Shown piece by piece: positions 1 through 8,483 of a stretch of DNA of 64,000 nt. The DNA lies in contig NZ_CP036172.1 of NCBI RefSeq assembly GCF_017357525.1, forward strand, positions 248,001 through 312,000, given 5' to 3'. Source of the stretch: Methanofollis aquaemaris. Lineage in GTDB: Archaea; Halobacteriota; Methanomicrobia; Methanomicrobiales; Methanofollaceae. The notes beneath the pieces are model-generated. The model saw only the letters and a program-made list of their open reading frames with translations. It ran no database searches and was not told the origin of the DNA. Each line of letters opens with the position of its first letter. The first letter of the stretch is position 1. The position numbers and the translations under genes were made by a program.

Positions 1-2
1 TC

Positions 3-545
3 GGGATGTTCCACCTCCTCAAAGCGGCACTCAGGCAGCGGCCGGAGTATATCATCGTCGGCGAGGTGCGGGGGGAAGAAGCGCAGACCCTCTTCCAGGC
101 GATGAACACCGGGCACACCACCTACTCCACCGTTCACGCAGGAAACGTGCGGGAGACAATAAACCGCCTGACCCACGACCCCATCAACGTCCCGGTGGCA
201 ATGTTTAACGCTCTTGATCTGATTCTCGTACAGAGTCTCCTCTATGATAAAGGCAGAGGATTTCGCCGATGTCTCTCACTGAACGAGATCAAGGTCGTCG
301 ACGATGAAATCAGGTGGGAACCGCTCTTTTCCTGGGACCACCGGACTGATCAGTTTGTCAGGGTGTACAGGCAGTCGACGGTCTTTGATGAGATCGCCTA
401 CCAGAATGGGTGGGACAAAGAGCAGTTAGAATCAGCACTTGCTGTTCGCAGAAACGCTCTTGAGGAGATGGTCCGGAAAGGCGCCCCCTCTCCTTCGATG
501 GTCGGGCGGATGATACAGGGAATGACCGTGCAGGAACAGCGATGA
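3..545 (+). CDS. Type IV pilus/archaellum-type secretion ATPase, C-terminal part (cut by window start)
   Basis: Only the last 180 codons are present; the frame is open to the window edge, so the true start lies upstream. The protein is the hexameric motor ATPase of an archaeal type IV pilus-like machine (VirB11/GspE/ArlI family) that drives pilin assembly at the membrane. A Walker B/Asp box reads YIIVGEVRGEE (about residues 16-26 of the visible part), followed by the His-box HTTYSTVHA, both diagnostic of the family. The C-terminal part carries family-typical helices (LDLILVQSL). The stop overlaps the start of the next gene by four bases (ATGA), which indicates an operon and translational coupling with the TadC/ArlJ-like membrane partner. 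Family identity is certain; whether the machine makes an adhesive pilus or another filament cannot be told from the ATPase. Confidence 0.93.
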   Translation, partial: GMFHLLKAALRQRPEYIIVGEVRGEEAQTLFQAMNTGHTTYSTVHAGNVRETINRLTHDPINVPVAMFNALDLILVQSLLYDKGRGFRRCLSLNEIKVVDDEIRWEPLFSWDHRTDQFVRVYRQSTVFDEIAYQNGWDKEQLESALAVRRNALEEMVRKGAPSPSMVGRMIQGMTVQEQR

Positions 546-2338
546 CAAAATCAGCATCCCCCAGTACCTTCAGGGATCAGATAGCACACTCATTGCTGTC
601 AGCACACATCCCGATCCCTGCCGCCCGATACCTGCAGTATGGTCTGATCGTAACCCTGCTTGCCGGTTTCCTCTATATACTCTCCGTTCTCCTCCTCTCC
701 CTCTTCGGAGTCGAGGTCAATGTCCTTCCCATCCTCCCGTACGGCATTACGGTCCTGATCGGTTTTATTGTCATTATCGGCCTGCTAATTCTTGGCATCT
801 ACCTCTACCCTCTCCTTCAGGCGGAAGGGCGCCGGACACGGATCGAGGCGGACCTTCCCCATGCGGTCACCTACATGCAGGCCCTCTCCTCAACCTTTAC
901 GCTCTATGGCATATTCCGAGCGGTTTACGAGGCAGGCGACCTCTATGGTGAGGTCTCAAAGGAGTGCGGGCTGATTGTGAGGGATGTGGAGGTGTTCGGT
1001 CTTGATCTCCTCACGGCAATGCGAAATGTCCAGGAGGTCACGCCCTCGGCCAACTTCAAAGAACTGATCAACGACCTCTCGCTGGTCTACCGGAGCGGAG
1101 GAAGCCTTGTCAGTTTCTTCAACTCCAAGTCGGAGACATACCGTGAACTTGCACGCCAGGAGCAGGAATCTCTCCTCCAGATTCTGGAAATGATTGCCGA
1201 GATCTACGTGACCGTGTTTGTTGCCGGTCCGATCGCGATCATCATCATGCTGGTGGCACAGAACCTCACCGGCCAGAGTCAACTTGGCGGCATCATGCCG
1301 CTCATGTACCTCGGTCTCCCGCTGGGGGCGATCTGTCTCATCTTCATTCTCTACGTTCTCCTCCCCCCTGACAACCTCGACGTCACGCACCGCGAGGTAC
1401 GGGACTCTGAGTTTGATGCCGATATCCTGGACCCTGCTACCGGAGAAGAACCAGACGAGAAGTTTCTCAAAAACCTTGAGTCAAGAAAACGCTGGCTGCG
1501 TCTTTGTGAGATCCTCCGCCATCCCGGAACATTCTTCATCTCCGATTATACGGTCGGGGCGGTGATTGGTGTTGGACTACTCGTCGGCCTATTCCTCAGT
1601 TTCCAGTTCGGGTTCTTTGAAACGGTATTCTCCACTTATACTCTGGAGGTCTTTCTCTGTCTTGCCATCATTGCGACCGTGGTACCGGTGATGATCGCCT
1701 ACGAGGCGCGTCGCCGGTACGTCATGAAAGTCGAGGCGCAACTGCCTGAGTTTCTCGCCGAGATCGCGGATATGCGTGATATCGGTATGACGCTGCAGGG
1801 TGCCATCTTCATGATCTCCAACACCAAGATGGGCGTTCTCTCCCGTGAGGTGAAGATTGCCGCCGAGGAACTCAAGTTCGGATCCAGTGTTTCAGGGGCT
1901 CTCGTACGGATGGAGGAGCGTATCGGTCTCGTCTCGGTGAAACGGGCGATATCCCTGCTGGTGCGTGCAAGCGAGGTGACCGATTACATCCGCGAGATCC
2001 TGACGATCGCGATCAACGACCTCGAGCACTACATCAAGATGAAGACAAAACGGCTGAATGTCTCGTTCGTCTACCTGGCGGTGATTTATCTTTCATTCGG
2101 CATTTATCTCTACTCTGCCTACCAGTTGAATGTCGCCTTTATCTCAAGTTTCTCCGCGTACGACGTCACCTTTGATATCTCGACCAATATCAGGGAGATG
2201 CTCCACATCGGTATTATCCTTGGGTTCTTCTCCGGGATCATGGCCGGGCAGCTCTCGTCGAACAGTGTGCTTGCAGGCCTCAAGCACGTCTGCGTGATGC
2301 TGGCTGCGACGGTGATCCTCTTTGTCTACATCATTTGA
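542..2338 (+). CDS. TadC/ArlJ-like pilus assembly membrane protein (two T2SSF domains)
   Basis: A 598-residue polytopic membrane protein, the platform on which the upstream ATPase acts. It has two copies of the type II secretion F-domain, seen as LPHAVTYMQALSS near residue 104 and LPEFLAEIADMRDIG near residue 400. Each is followed by an amphipathic cytoplasmic region and hydrophobic segments (about 220-275 and 510-598), with further membrane spans at about 35-95 and 335-390. Length and two-domain layout fit archaeal TadC/ArlJ proteins that serve non-archaellum pili. It overlaps the ATPase gene and is followed after 10 bases by four pilin-like genes, so the whole block reads as one assembly operon. 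Confidence 0.92.
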   Translation: MTKSASPSTFRDQIAHSLLSAHIPIPAARYLQYGLIVTLLAGFLYILSVLLLSLFGVEVNVLPILPYGITVLIGFIVIIGLLILGIYLYPLLQAEGRRTRIEADLPHAVTYMQALSSTFTLYGIFRAVYEAGDLYGEVSKECGLIVRDVEVFGLDLLTAMRNVQEVTPSANFKELINDLSLVYRSGGSLVSFFNSKSETYRELARQEQESLLQILEMIAEIYVTVFVAGPIAIIIMLVAQNLTGQSQLGGIMPLMYLGLPLGAICLIFILYVLLPPDNLDVTHREVRDSEFDADILDPATGEEPDEKFLKNLESRKRWLRLCEILRHPGTFFISDYTVGAVIGVGLLVGLFLSFQFGFFETVFSTYTLEVFLCLAIIATVVPVMIAYEARRRYVMKVEAQLPEFLAEIADMRDIGMTLQGAIFMISNTKMGVLSREVKIAAEELKFGSSVSGALVRMEERIGLVSVKRAISLLVRASEVTDYIREILTIAINDLEHYIKMKTKRLNVSFVYLAVIYLSFGIYLYSAYQLNVAFISSFSAYDVTFDISTNIREMLHIGIILGFFSGIMAGQLSSNSVLAGLKHVCVMLAATVILFVYII

Positions 2339-2348
2339 GGCAGTTTCC

Positions 2349-2777
2349 ATGAATGACAGAACACACTACGATGATGCGGTCTCCTCGGTCGTCGGCGAGA
2401 TGATCATGATAGTACTGGTCATCATCCTGGTCGCTCTCTTTGCCACGTCGGCATTCTCCCTGATCCCTGGCGGCCGGGAGGCGAGCGTCGATATCGCAAT
2501 GACGAACGAGTCCGGTGACTCCACCGTGATCATCTGGCACAAAGGCGGTGACTGGGTGGAGAAGAACGATCTGAAAGTGGTTATTCTCGGAGAGGATGGG
2601 TCCAGGGATGAGTATACGGGCCCGGACTTCGATCTCTATGATCACAACGGCGATCCCACCGGGGCATTCGATCTCGGCGGGCGTCTGGAGGTCGACCTTG
2701 ATCGTCCCCTTAAGGGAGGAAAAGATACCGTGCGACTGGTGACGCAGACGAATGTCGTCTATTCAGGGGAGATCTGA
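2349..2777 (+). CDS. Archaeal type IV pilin-like protein 1
   Basis: Start chosen at the ATG (2349) preceded by a GAGG ribosome-binding site at 2337-2340; an upstream in-frame ATG would overlap the membrane-protein gene. The 142-residue product has a short charged N-terminus, DDAVSSVVGEM, and then one long hydrophobic helix (MIMIVLVIILVALFATSAF). This is the Pilin_N (PF07790/DUF1628) pattern: a class III signal peptide removed by a prepilin peptidase, with the hydrophobic helix forming the filament core. The rest is a predicted beta-rich extracellular head. It is the first of four consecutive pilin-like genes that differ strongly in their heads, so the filament may have one major and several minor subunits. 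Which is major cannot be read from sequence. Confidence 0.85.
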   Translation: MNDRTHYDDAVSSVVGEMIMIVLVIILVALFATSAFSLIPGGREASVDIAMTNESGDSTVIIWHKGGDWVEKNDLKVVILGEDGSRDEYTGPDFDLYDHNGDPTGAFDLGGRLEVDLDRPLKGGKDTVRLVTQTNVVYSGEI

Positions 2778-2778
2778 G

Positions 2779-3642
2779 ATGGAGAAAGATGAAGCAGTCT
2801 CAACCGTGATCGCGCTGATGCTGGTCCTTGGCATTCTCGCCACGGTGATCGCGATCTACTCTGCAACGTATCTTCCCGGGCTGAAACAGCAGTCTGAGAT
2901 TGAACATTCCCACGAGGTGGCGGACGCCTTTGTCAGGTTCGGTTCGGATATCGATTACGTGGTATCGCATAAGACAACAGCCCGGTTCAGTGAACCGTTC
3001 TCCCTTGGCGGCGGTGAGGTTCTCTTGAGCCCGGTCAGATCGAGCGGGACGGTCACCATAGAAGAGAAAAATATGGTGAAGGTGACCGTCAGCAACCAGA
3101 CACAAACCAGGAGTGCTACGGCCTCCATCGTGAACATCTCGTACGTGCCCTCGTTTACCACCTGGGAACCGCAGGGGTATCGGTGGGAGTACGGTTTTGT
3201 CGAGGTGACAAAGGACGAGAGGGCGGTGCCGCAGTCTTCGCGTTACCACACCAGGGCCGACGCCCTGGAAGACAGTGACAAGTTCCTCGGGTCGTTTATC
3301 GATGTGATCGACTCAAACAATGGCATCGAGATCACCCTGGTGAACCTCGTCCCTGAGAATGGCAGTTCATGTATCACCGGGAGCGGGATCGCCACGCTCG
3401 GATTGAATGCAACGGCAGACTCCAAAGGGGTCTCCCTGACAAAAGTAACCAAAATTGTCTTCGAAGACCTCACCTCGGATTCAATGATGACAGAACATCT
3501 GGACTATATCTGCAACGATATCCGCAGCAGGATCCCCGGCGCCACGTATGACCCTGACACACATACGCTTGAGTTCGACCCTGCGGTAAATCCGGTGAGC
3601 GTGACTCTCAGGGCCGTGAACGGCGAGGTGAGCGTATGCTAA
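2779..3642 (+). CDS. Long pilin-like protein 2 (minor pilin candidate)
   Basis: Starts at ATG 2779, one base after the stop of the previous gene, with GGGGAGAT just upstream inside that gene. The N-terminus MEKDEAVSTVIALMLVLGI is a pilin-type class III signal followed by a hydrophobic helix. The head is much longer than in the other three (287 residues in total) and contains several possible N-glycosylation sequons (NQT, NIS, NGS, NAT). It ends in a lone cysteine. A large head on a pilin-type stem suggests a tip or minor pilin, but this is inference. No enzymatic motif is visible. Confidence 0.8.
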   Translation: MEKDEAVSTVIALMLVLGILATVIAIYSATYLPGLKQQSEIEHSHEVADAFVRFGSDIDYVVSHKTTARFSEPFSLGGGEVLLSPVRSSGTVTIEEKNMVKVTVSNQTQTRSATASIVNISYVPSFTTWEPQGYRWEYGFVEVTKDERAVPQSSRYHTRADALEDSDKFLGSFIDVIDSNNGIEITLVNLVPENGSSCITGSGIATLGLNATADSKGVSLTKVTKIVFEDLTSDSMMTEHLDYICNDIRSRIPGATYDPDTHTLEFDPAVNPVSVTLRAVNGEVSVC

Positions 3643-4127
3643 ATGCAGAGAAGGAGATGGCGGTCTCCCCGGTCATCGGGGTCATGCTTCTCCTGGCGAT
3701 CGTAATCATCATCGCCGCGCTTGTCGCCTCCTTTGCCGGCGGTGCGGTCGATGCAAAGGAGAAGGCGCCCTCGGTGGACCTTGCGGTGTATACTGCAGGG
3801 AGTGGGAAGGAGTTCACCCTCGTCTTCGAGCACCGGGGTGGGGACCAGGTCAGGATCGAAGACCTCAGGGTCACTACCTGGGTCCACGGGAGTCAGCATT
3901 CTGTGTCTCATGAGGGAAAAGACCTGGAGACGCTCACTGGATCCGATGTCTTGAAGGCGGGAGGCAGTCTGGATACCGGGGATCTGGAGGCAACCGAAAC
4001 TTTCCTTGATCTCGAAGGGAAGTTGTCCGACCGCATCAAGGAGTCGGCCGTGGTCGAAGTGAAAGTCTACCACCTGCCAGGTGGCGCACTCCTCCATAAG
4101 AGCAGTATTCTCTTGAAAGAACGGTGA
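3636..4127 (+). CDS. Archaeal type IV pilin-like protein 3
   Basis: Overlaps the preceding gene by seven bases and the next by four, so it is translationally coupled. MLNAEKEMAVSPVIGVMLLLAIVIII is the textbook archaeal pilin N-terminus (AVSPVIGV box of PF07790) with the stem helix directly behind it. The remaining roughly 125 residues are rich in beta-type sequence, including VDLAVYTAGSGKEFTLVFEHRGGDQV. The phrase VFEHxxGDxx is also present in the next protein, which shows these two are paralogues that diverged elsewhere. 163 residues, normal for the family. Confidence 0.88.
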   Translation: MLNAEKEMAVSPVIGVMLLLAIVIIIAALVASFAGGAVDAKEKAPSVDLAVYTAGSGKEFTLVFEHRGGDQVRIEDLRVTTWVHGSQHSVSHEGKDLETLTGSDVLKAGGSLDTGDLEATETFLDLEGKLSDRIKESAVVEVKVYHLPGGALLHKSSILLKER

Positions 4128-4696
4128 ATGATATGCACAATGGTATGAATACGATAGATAATGCCGTGTCTGAGGTGATTGGTGTCATGCTGATGATCTC
4201 GGTCACGTTGATCATCGTGGCCCTGGTGGCGGTGTACGCCACCGGCGCGGCGAGCGGGGATGAGCAGTCGGTCAGGGCAAGCCTGATCGCGTCAGAGGTG
4301 ATGTCTGGTGAAGACGAAGATGAGTATATGGTCGTCTTCGAGCACATGGCCGGCGATCCGCTCCATCTCAACCAGACGACGGTGAGCCTGGGCGTGCGGG
4401 ACGACGCCACCCGGCACATCGTCGTCAAGAATGGCAAGAAAGATCAGAATGATAAGAACAATCTGAAAAAAGAAGTCTATCTCCAGAGATTTACCAATCG
4501 TGGTGACAAATTTATGGTGCAGCTCGGCGACCGGTTCGTCCTGTACGCCGACGGGAAGGATGATAACGGCGACCTCTACTGGGGAGAGGGGAAGACGTTC
4601 ACGGTCGAGTCAGGTCACTACCTCACCTACCGGTTCATCGACCGGCGCACCGGCGCACCGATCTCGTCAGGGGAGATCGCGGTCCCTGAATTTTAA
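4124..4696 (+). CDS. Archaeal type IV pilin-like protein 4
   Basis: Last gene of the pilus operon, 190 residues. ATG 4124 overlaps the previous stop (ATGA); in-frame ATGs at 4133 and 4145 are alternative starts. DNAVSEVIGVMLMISVTLIIVAL is the class III signal plus stem helix. The head shares the VFEHMAGDPL element with pilin 3 but carries an extra lysine/asparagine-rich stretch (NGKKDQNDKNNLKK, around residues 104-117). A hairpin terminator follows immediately after the stop. Confidence 0.87.
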   Translation: MNDMHNGMNTIDNAVSEVIGVMLMISVTLIIVALVAVYATGAASGDEQSVRASLIASEVMSGEDEDEYMVVFEHMAGDPLHLNQTTVSLGVRDDATRHIVVKNGKKDQNDKNNLKKEVYLQRFTNRGDKFMVQLGDRFVLYADGKDDNGDLYWGEGKTFTVESGHYLTYRFIDRRTGAPISSGEIAVPEF

Positions 4697-4701
4697 GGTA
4701 G

Positions 4702-4721
4702 AGGAGGGCCTCGCCCCTCCT
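4702..4721 (+). terminator. Hairpin terminator of the pilus operon
   Basis: AGGAGGG (4702-4708) pairs perfectly with CCCTCCT (4715-4721) across a six-base loop. It sits five bases after the last pilin stop and is followed by a pyrimidine-rich run (4722-4738). Confidence 0.6.
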
Positions 4722-4737
4722 GCCTTTCCTTTCCTCC

Positions 4738-4870
4738 TCGATCACCTCACGACGGGCTTCACGGGCCTTCGGCCCCATGACTCCGTCTTCATGAAGATTG
4801 ACGCGAGACGGCGGCATTCGATCCAAAAAATAGCACTCATCGGGTCCATCGCTCTGTTGTTCCCCCTCTT
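4738..4870. repeat. Dispersed intergenic repeat, family A, copy 1
   Basis: The only content of the gap between the pilus operon and the HTH gene apart from the terminator. It shares, in the same order, the blocks ACGACGGGCTTCAYGGGCC, TCATGAAGAT and GACGGC with the intergenic copies near 43.9 and 45.4 kb. It is non-coding as far as I can see. Boundaries are approximate because the copies are diverged. Confidence 0.6.
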
Positions 4871-5006
4871 TCGCCATAGCGGGGGTCGGGGGATGTGAGT
4901 CCACCTTTTTGATCCACCTGTTCTCCCCTCTCGGTCGACCCACGACCGGGATCATGGAGCCTCTGGCCTTGGTCAACGCCCGGCGGGTGATTTCGTCTCC
5001 GGCCTC

Positions 5007-5576
5007 TTACTCAGGCCGTACAACTGCGATCGCCCCATAATCACCGTCGTCAAAGACGGCCGGGACAGCCCAGACAATATATCTGCCATATTCACCGTCA
5101 AGGGAGTGCCAGGCACGGTTGCCGTCCATTTTTCCCCGTACAACCCCGTCAAGATGGCCTGAATCAGCCAGGAGGTCGAAGAACGCACAGGAGGTCTCCG
5201 AGATCAGAACGCCGGCGACCGAGGCCTCTTCAAGGCTGAAAAGATCACAGAAGAGCACATTGGCATGCCTGACCCTGAGGTCTGAACCGATCGTGACGGC
5301 GGCATCGGGCAGGAAGGGGAAGATGGCCGAGACAGGGAGGCGCAGGGCGAGGCGGTAGACCCTGGCCGATCCAACAACCTGCATTTCGACCCTGCCTGCG
5401 ATGACGAGCATGTTCAGATACTTCGCGACAGAATTGCGGTTGAGATCGATTTTCCGGGAGATATCAGAGATCGAAAGCCCGTGGGCCTCCTCTTCCAGAA
5501 GTTTCAGTATCCGGGCCCTTCCATCCTCGCACTCAGACGATGCCGGGCACTGTTCCCTGTCCTCTACCATGTCCAT
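5007..5576 (-). CDS. Winged-helix/HTH regulator with PAS-like sensor domain
   Basis: An HTH near the N-terminus (ILKLLEEEAHGLSISDISRKIDLNRNSVAKYLNML, MarR/ArsR-like winged helix) is followed by a PAS-like fold starting at PFLPDAAVTIGSDLRVRHAN and ending in a small-residue beta strand (YGAIAVVRP). This is a one-component sensor-regulator layout common in methanogens. Several starts are possible: TTG 5624, ATG 5612, ATG 5576. I chose 5576 because a TATA-like TTTATGTGA lies about 25 bases upstream, which would give a leaderless transcript. It lies downstream of the exporter gene on the same strand and could regulate it, but nothing in the sequence proves that. Ligand unknown. Confidence 0.75.
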   Translation of the reverse strand: MDMVEDREQCPASSECEDGRARILKLLEEEAHGLSISDISRKIDLNRNSVAKYLNMLVIAGRVEMQVVGSARVYRLALRLPVSAIFPFLPDAAVTIGSDLRVRHANVLFCDLFSLEEASVAGVLISETSCAFFDLLADSGHLDGVVRGKMDGNRAWHSLDGEYGRYIVWAVPAVFDDGDYGAIAVVRPE

Positions 5577-5725
5577 ATAATTTTCGTTATGATCACATAA
5601 ATGGATTAACATCTCTGAGTACAAAAAACCCTTTCAGGAGTTCATGCCCTCATGATGCACTGCTGGTGGCGTCAAGGGCGCATGAGTTCTGAAGTACGCA
5701 GGGCCCGTACCTCTGCAATGCATCT

Positions 5726-7135
5726 TCAGGTCCGGTGTGGATCCTCCCGCACCCGCCCTCGTGCAAGGGAGAAGAAGACCCCAACGACACAGAGGGCGGC
5801 AAAGAGCATGAAAGCCAGCGCGGTGCTTTCGAGGAGGGGGGCATGCTCGGCGGGGGTGATCGCCACCCGCCCGATGACCACCGAGAAGATCATCATCACG
5901 ATCCCCATCGAGAGCATCATCCCGACCTGCCTGGAGGTGGCGAGGGTCGCGGAGGCCACCCCGTAGTACCGCTTCTCCACCGAACTCATGATGGCATTGG
6001 TGTTGGGCGATGAGAAGAGGGCGTAGCCGGTGCCGAGGATCACGAGGGAGAGGAGGATGTAGGGGAAGGGCGTCTCTTCTGTAAGGGCGGTGAGCATCGC
6101 GAGGCCCACGGCTGAGATGGCCATCCCGACCGAGGAGACGATCCTGGGCTCGACCCGGTCGGAGAGTCGCCCGGCCGCAGGGGAGATGAGGGTCTGGACG
6201 ACCGGTTGGGCCAGGAGGATGAGGCCTGCGGCCTGGGGATCGAGGCCGCGGTTGAACTGGAGGTACAGGGACAGAAGGAAGCCCACAGCAAAGGTGGCGC
6301 TGTAGTTGATGAGGGCGGCGAGGTTGGAAAAGGTGAAGACATGGTTCTCAAAGAAGAGCCGCACCTGGAGGATCGGGCTCTCGGTGTGCGACTCCCACCA
6401 GACAAAGAAGAAAATCCCGACGACGCCGACGGCGATGAGAACGAAGCCCGCCACCTCAGGAAGAAGGGTGAGGCCGTACATCAGGGCAAGAAGCGTCGCA
6501 CCGTAGACGACCGAACCGGTCCGGTCGAAGGGTTCGTCGCGGGGCGTCGACCACTCGCCCCTGGCCCGCAGGGTGAGGGCGACGGCGAGGAGGCCGAGCG
6601 GCACGACGGTAAGAAAGATGCTCCGCCACCCGAAGTGCTGGGTCAACACCCCACCGAGGAACGGCCCCATCGAGAGACCGGTATAGACCGCGGCTACATT
6701 GATCCCGAGCACCCGGCCGCGCTCGCCTGCCGGGAAGACGGCGGTGAGCACTGCCACGGCAGTCACGGCGGTCATGGCAGTTCCAACTCCCTGCGCCATC
6801 CGGATGACGACAAGGGCCTGCACCGAAGGGGAGAAGGCGCAGAGGATGGTCGAGAGAGTGAAGATGGTGATCCCGGTCAGGAAGATTTTTTTCATTCCCT
6901 GAATGTCGGCGAGTCGCCCGAAGGGGACAAGACAGATCGCCGAGGCCAGGAGATAGGCGGTCTGGACCCATCCAAGCAGGATCGCGTCGGTTGCGAACTC
7001 GGCGCCGATGGCCGGGAGAGCAATGTTGATGGACGAACTCATGAAAGGTGTGAGGAACGAAGCGACGGTGGCGATGATGAGGATGCACCGCCGGTCAGGC
7101 GCAGTATGTTCCTTGGCTGGGCTGGGACTCATCAT
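5726..7135 (-). CDS. MFS drug/proton antiporter, DHA2 family (14-TM)
   Basis: A proton-driven exporter of the major facilitator superfamily. The start at 7135 (MMSPSPAK) puts TM1 about 16 residues from the N-terminus; codons upstream (ATG 7216 and 7231) encode an unlikely Pro/Ser-rich lead. Family marks are WVQTAYLLASAICLVPFGRLAD (motif A region), RMAQGVGTAMTA (motif B) and the GPFLGGVLTQHFGWRSIF segment (motif C region, end of TM5). Fourteen hydrophobic segments in 469 residues indicate DHA2. The gene is divergent from the AAA ATPase pair, and two perfect TAACA-N4-TGTTA palindromes sit between them, so it is probably repressor-controlled. Substrate unknown. Confidence 0.88.
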   Translation of the reverse strand: MMSPSPAKEHTAPDRRCILIIATVASFLTPFMSSSINIALPAIGAEFATDAILLGWVQTAYLLASAICLVPFGRLADIQGMKKIFLTGITIFTLSTILCAFSPSVQALVVIRMAQGVGTAMTAVTAVAVLTAVFPAGERGRVLGINVAAVYTGLSMGPFLGGVLTQHFGWRSIFLTVVPLGLLAVALTLRARGEWSTPRDEPFDRTGSVVYGATLLALMYGLTLLPEVAGFVLIAVGVVGIFFFVWWESHTESPILQVRLFFENHVFTFSNLAALINYSATFAVGFLLSLYLQFNRGLDPQAAGLILLAQPVVQTLISPAAGRLSDRVEPRIVSSVGMAISAVGLAMLTALTEETPFPYILLSLVILGTGYALFSSPNTNAIMSSVEKRYYGVASATLATSRQVGMMLSMGIVMMIFSVVIGRVAITPAEHAPLLESTALAFMLFAALCVVGVFFSLARGRVREDPHRT

Positions 7136-7246
7136 CAGTGAGAAGGGATGGTCGCTGCTCTGATATGAATGCCGCGACTGGAGTGGCGGGAGAAATAGGG
7201 GGCGATCGGACGGCATGCCATCATGAATCATGACGCGGCCGATACG

Positions 7247-7276
7247 TAACAAAAGTGTTATGTAACAAGATTGTTA
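7247..7276. promoter_or_regulatory. Tandem operator: two TAACA-N4-TGTTA palindromes
   Basis: TAACA (7247-7251) AAAG TGTTA (7256-7260) and TAACA (7263-7267) AGAT TGTTA (7272-7276): two identical-arm palindromes, 16 bases apart centre to centre. They lie in the divergent promoter region between the MFS exporter and the ATPase pair. The second overlaps the only TATA-like element (GTTATAC) for the rightward genes, as a repressor site would. Confidence 0.7.
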
Positions 7277-7295
7277 TACAGTGGGTTTGAAGATC

Positions 7296-8483
7296 ATGCT
7301 GCCCGTAGGAAGTCCTGCAACCGGGAACGATTTTATCGACAGAGAGATCGAAACCAGACTCATCCTTGATTATCTGGATAAAGACCATATCCTGCTCATT
7401 GCCCCGCGCAGATATGGAAAAACATCCATCATGAAAAAAATAGAACGCACATTATCAGAATCGGATGATATAATCTGTATCTTTCTGGAAGTTGAAGACA
7501 TCTCAACCCCCTCAAAATTACTAACAGAAATGATATCTGGATTGATATCATCAGAAAAGCTGAAAAAAACAACAAAAATCACAACCAAGATAAAAGACGG
7601 ATTCCATTGGTTCCGGGATAATTTCGAAAGTCTGGAATCGGTTGTCTTGAAAGCACAATTACGCCACGATATTGAATCCGATCTCCAGGAAGAATGGGAT
7701 AATAAAGCATATCAGATGATGAAAATTGTCGGATCAACCAGCAACAAAGTCATCATCATTATTGACGAGTTCCCGTATGCACTCAAAAAAATGGATTCAA
7801 AAGATATGGAGGCATTTTTAAGCTGGTTTAGAAAAGTGAGAATGACCATCCCAAATGTGAAGTTTGTTGTGGGCGGATCGGTCAGCATTGATAATATTGT
7901 GGATTCTATAGGCGAATCAAAATTGATCAACGACTTTAAACGGGTGAAGATATCAGGGTTCAATAAAACCGTTGCACTGAGTGTTATTCAAAGAACATTT
8001 GAAGAAGAAAACTGGGATTACCGTCCAGCGTATGGGGAATATATCCTTGAGTGTATAGGCGAACCATATATCCCATATTTTCTTGCGATCTTTCTCAGTG
8101 CGATAAAAGATGAGACCACACAGGGTGAAGAGATCTCTTCTGATCTGTTAAGAACGATTTATGAGACCACGATCCTCGGAAGTGAGGGGAAACACCATTT
8201 TATTCATTATAAACAGCGCCTGAACACCGTCACCGACTACCCGGGGATACAAAGAAAGGTTGCAAAGAATCTATTGGACCAGTTATCACAGGTCGATGTC
8301 TACCCTCGAAGTCTGGCCTATGAAATATACAGAAATGAATCAGGTACAGATGATCATGACGAATTTTGCAGTCTGCTCGCAGACCTTGCGCATGACTACT
8401 ATATTGTCGAGACCCCGGATGGAGATCTGAAATTCCATTCAAAACTCCTCAAAGATTGGTGGAGAATATACCATGGATACTGA
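7296..8483 (+). CDS. AAA ATPase of the archaeal ATPase family (PF01637-like)
   Basis: A P-loop NTPase with a Walker A APRRYGKTS near residue 40 and a Walker B VIIIIDEFPYAL near residue 150. After the ATPase core come helical and winged-helix-like parts and the terminal phrase HSKLLKDWWRIYHGY, typical of the archaeal ATPase family, whose members end in a short (L)xDWW element. Start: GTG 7281 or ATG 7296. The ATG is preferred because a TATA-like GTTATAC lies about 20 bases before it (near-leaderless). The coding sequence is clearly richer in A+T (AAA, ATA, ATT codons) than its neighbours, suggesting transfer. It overlaps the next ATPase gene by 11 bases, so the two are co-translated. The biochemical role of this family is unknown; regulation, defence or toxin-like functions have all been proposed for relatives. 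Confidence 0.85.
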   Translation: MLPVGSPATGNDFIDREIETRLILDYLDKDHILLIAPRRYGKTSIMKKIERTLSESDDIICIFLEVEDISTPSKLLTEMISGLISSEKLKKTTKITTKIKDGFHWFRDNFESLESVVLKAQLRHDIESDLQEEWDNKAYQMMKIVGSTSNKVIIIIDEFPYALKKMDSKDMEAFLSWFRKVRMTIPNVKFVVGGSVSIDNIVDSIGESKLINDFKRVKISGFNKTVALSVIQRTFEEENWDYRPAYGEYILECIGEPYIPYFLAIFLSAIKDETTQGEEISSDLLRTIYETTILGSEGKHHFIHYKQRLNTVTDYPGIQRKVAKNLLDQLSQVDVYPRSLAYEIYRNESGTDDHDEFCSLLADLAHDYYIVETPDGDLKFHSKLLKDWWRIYHGY

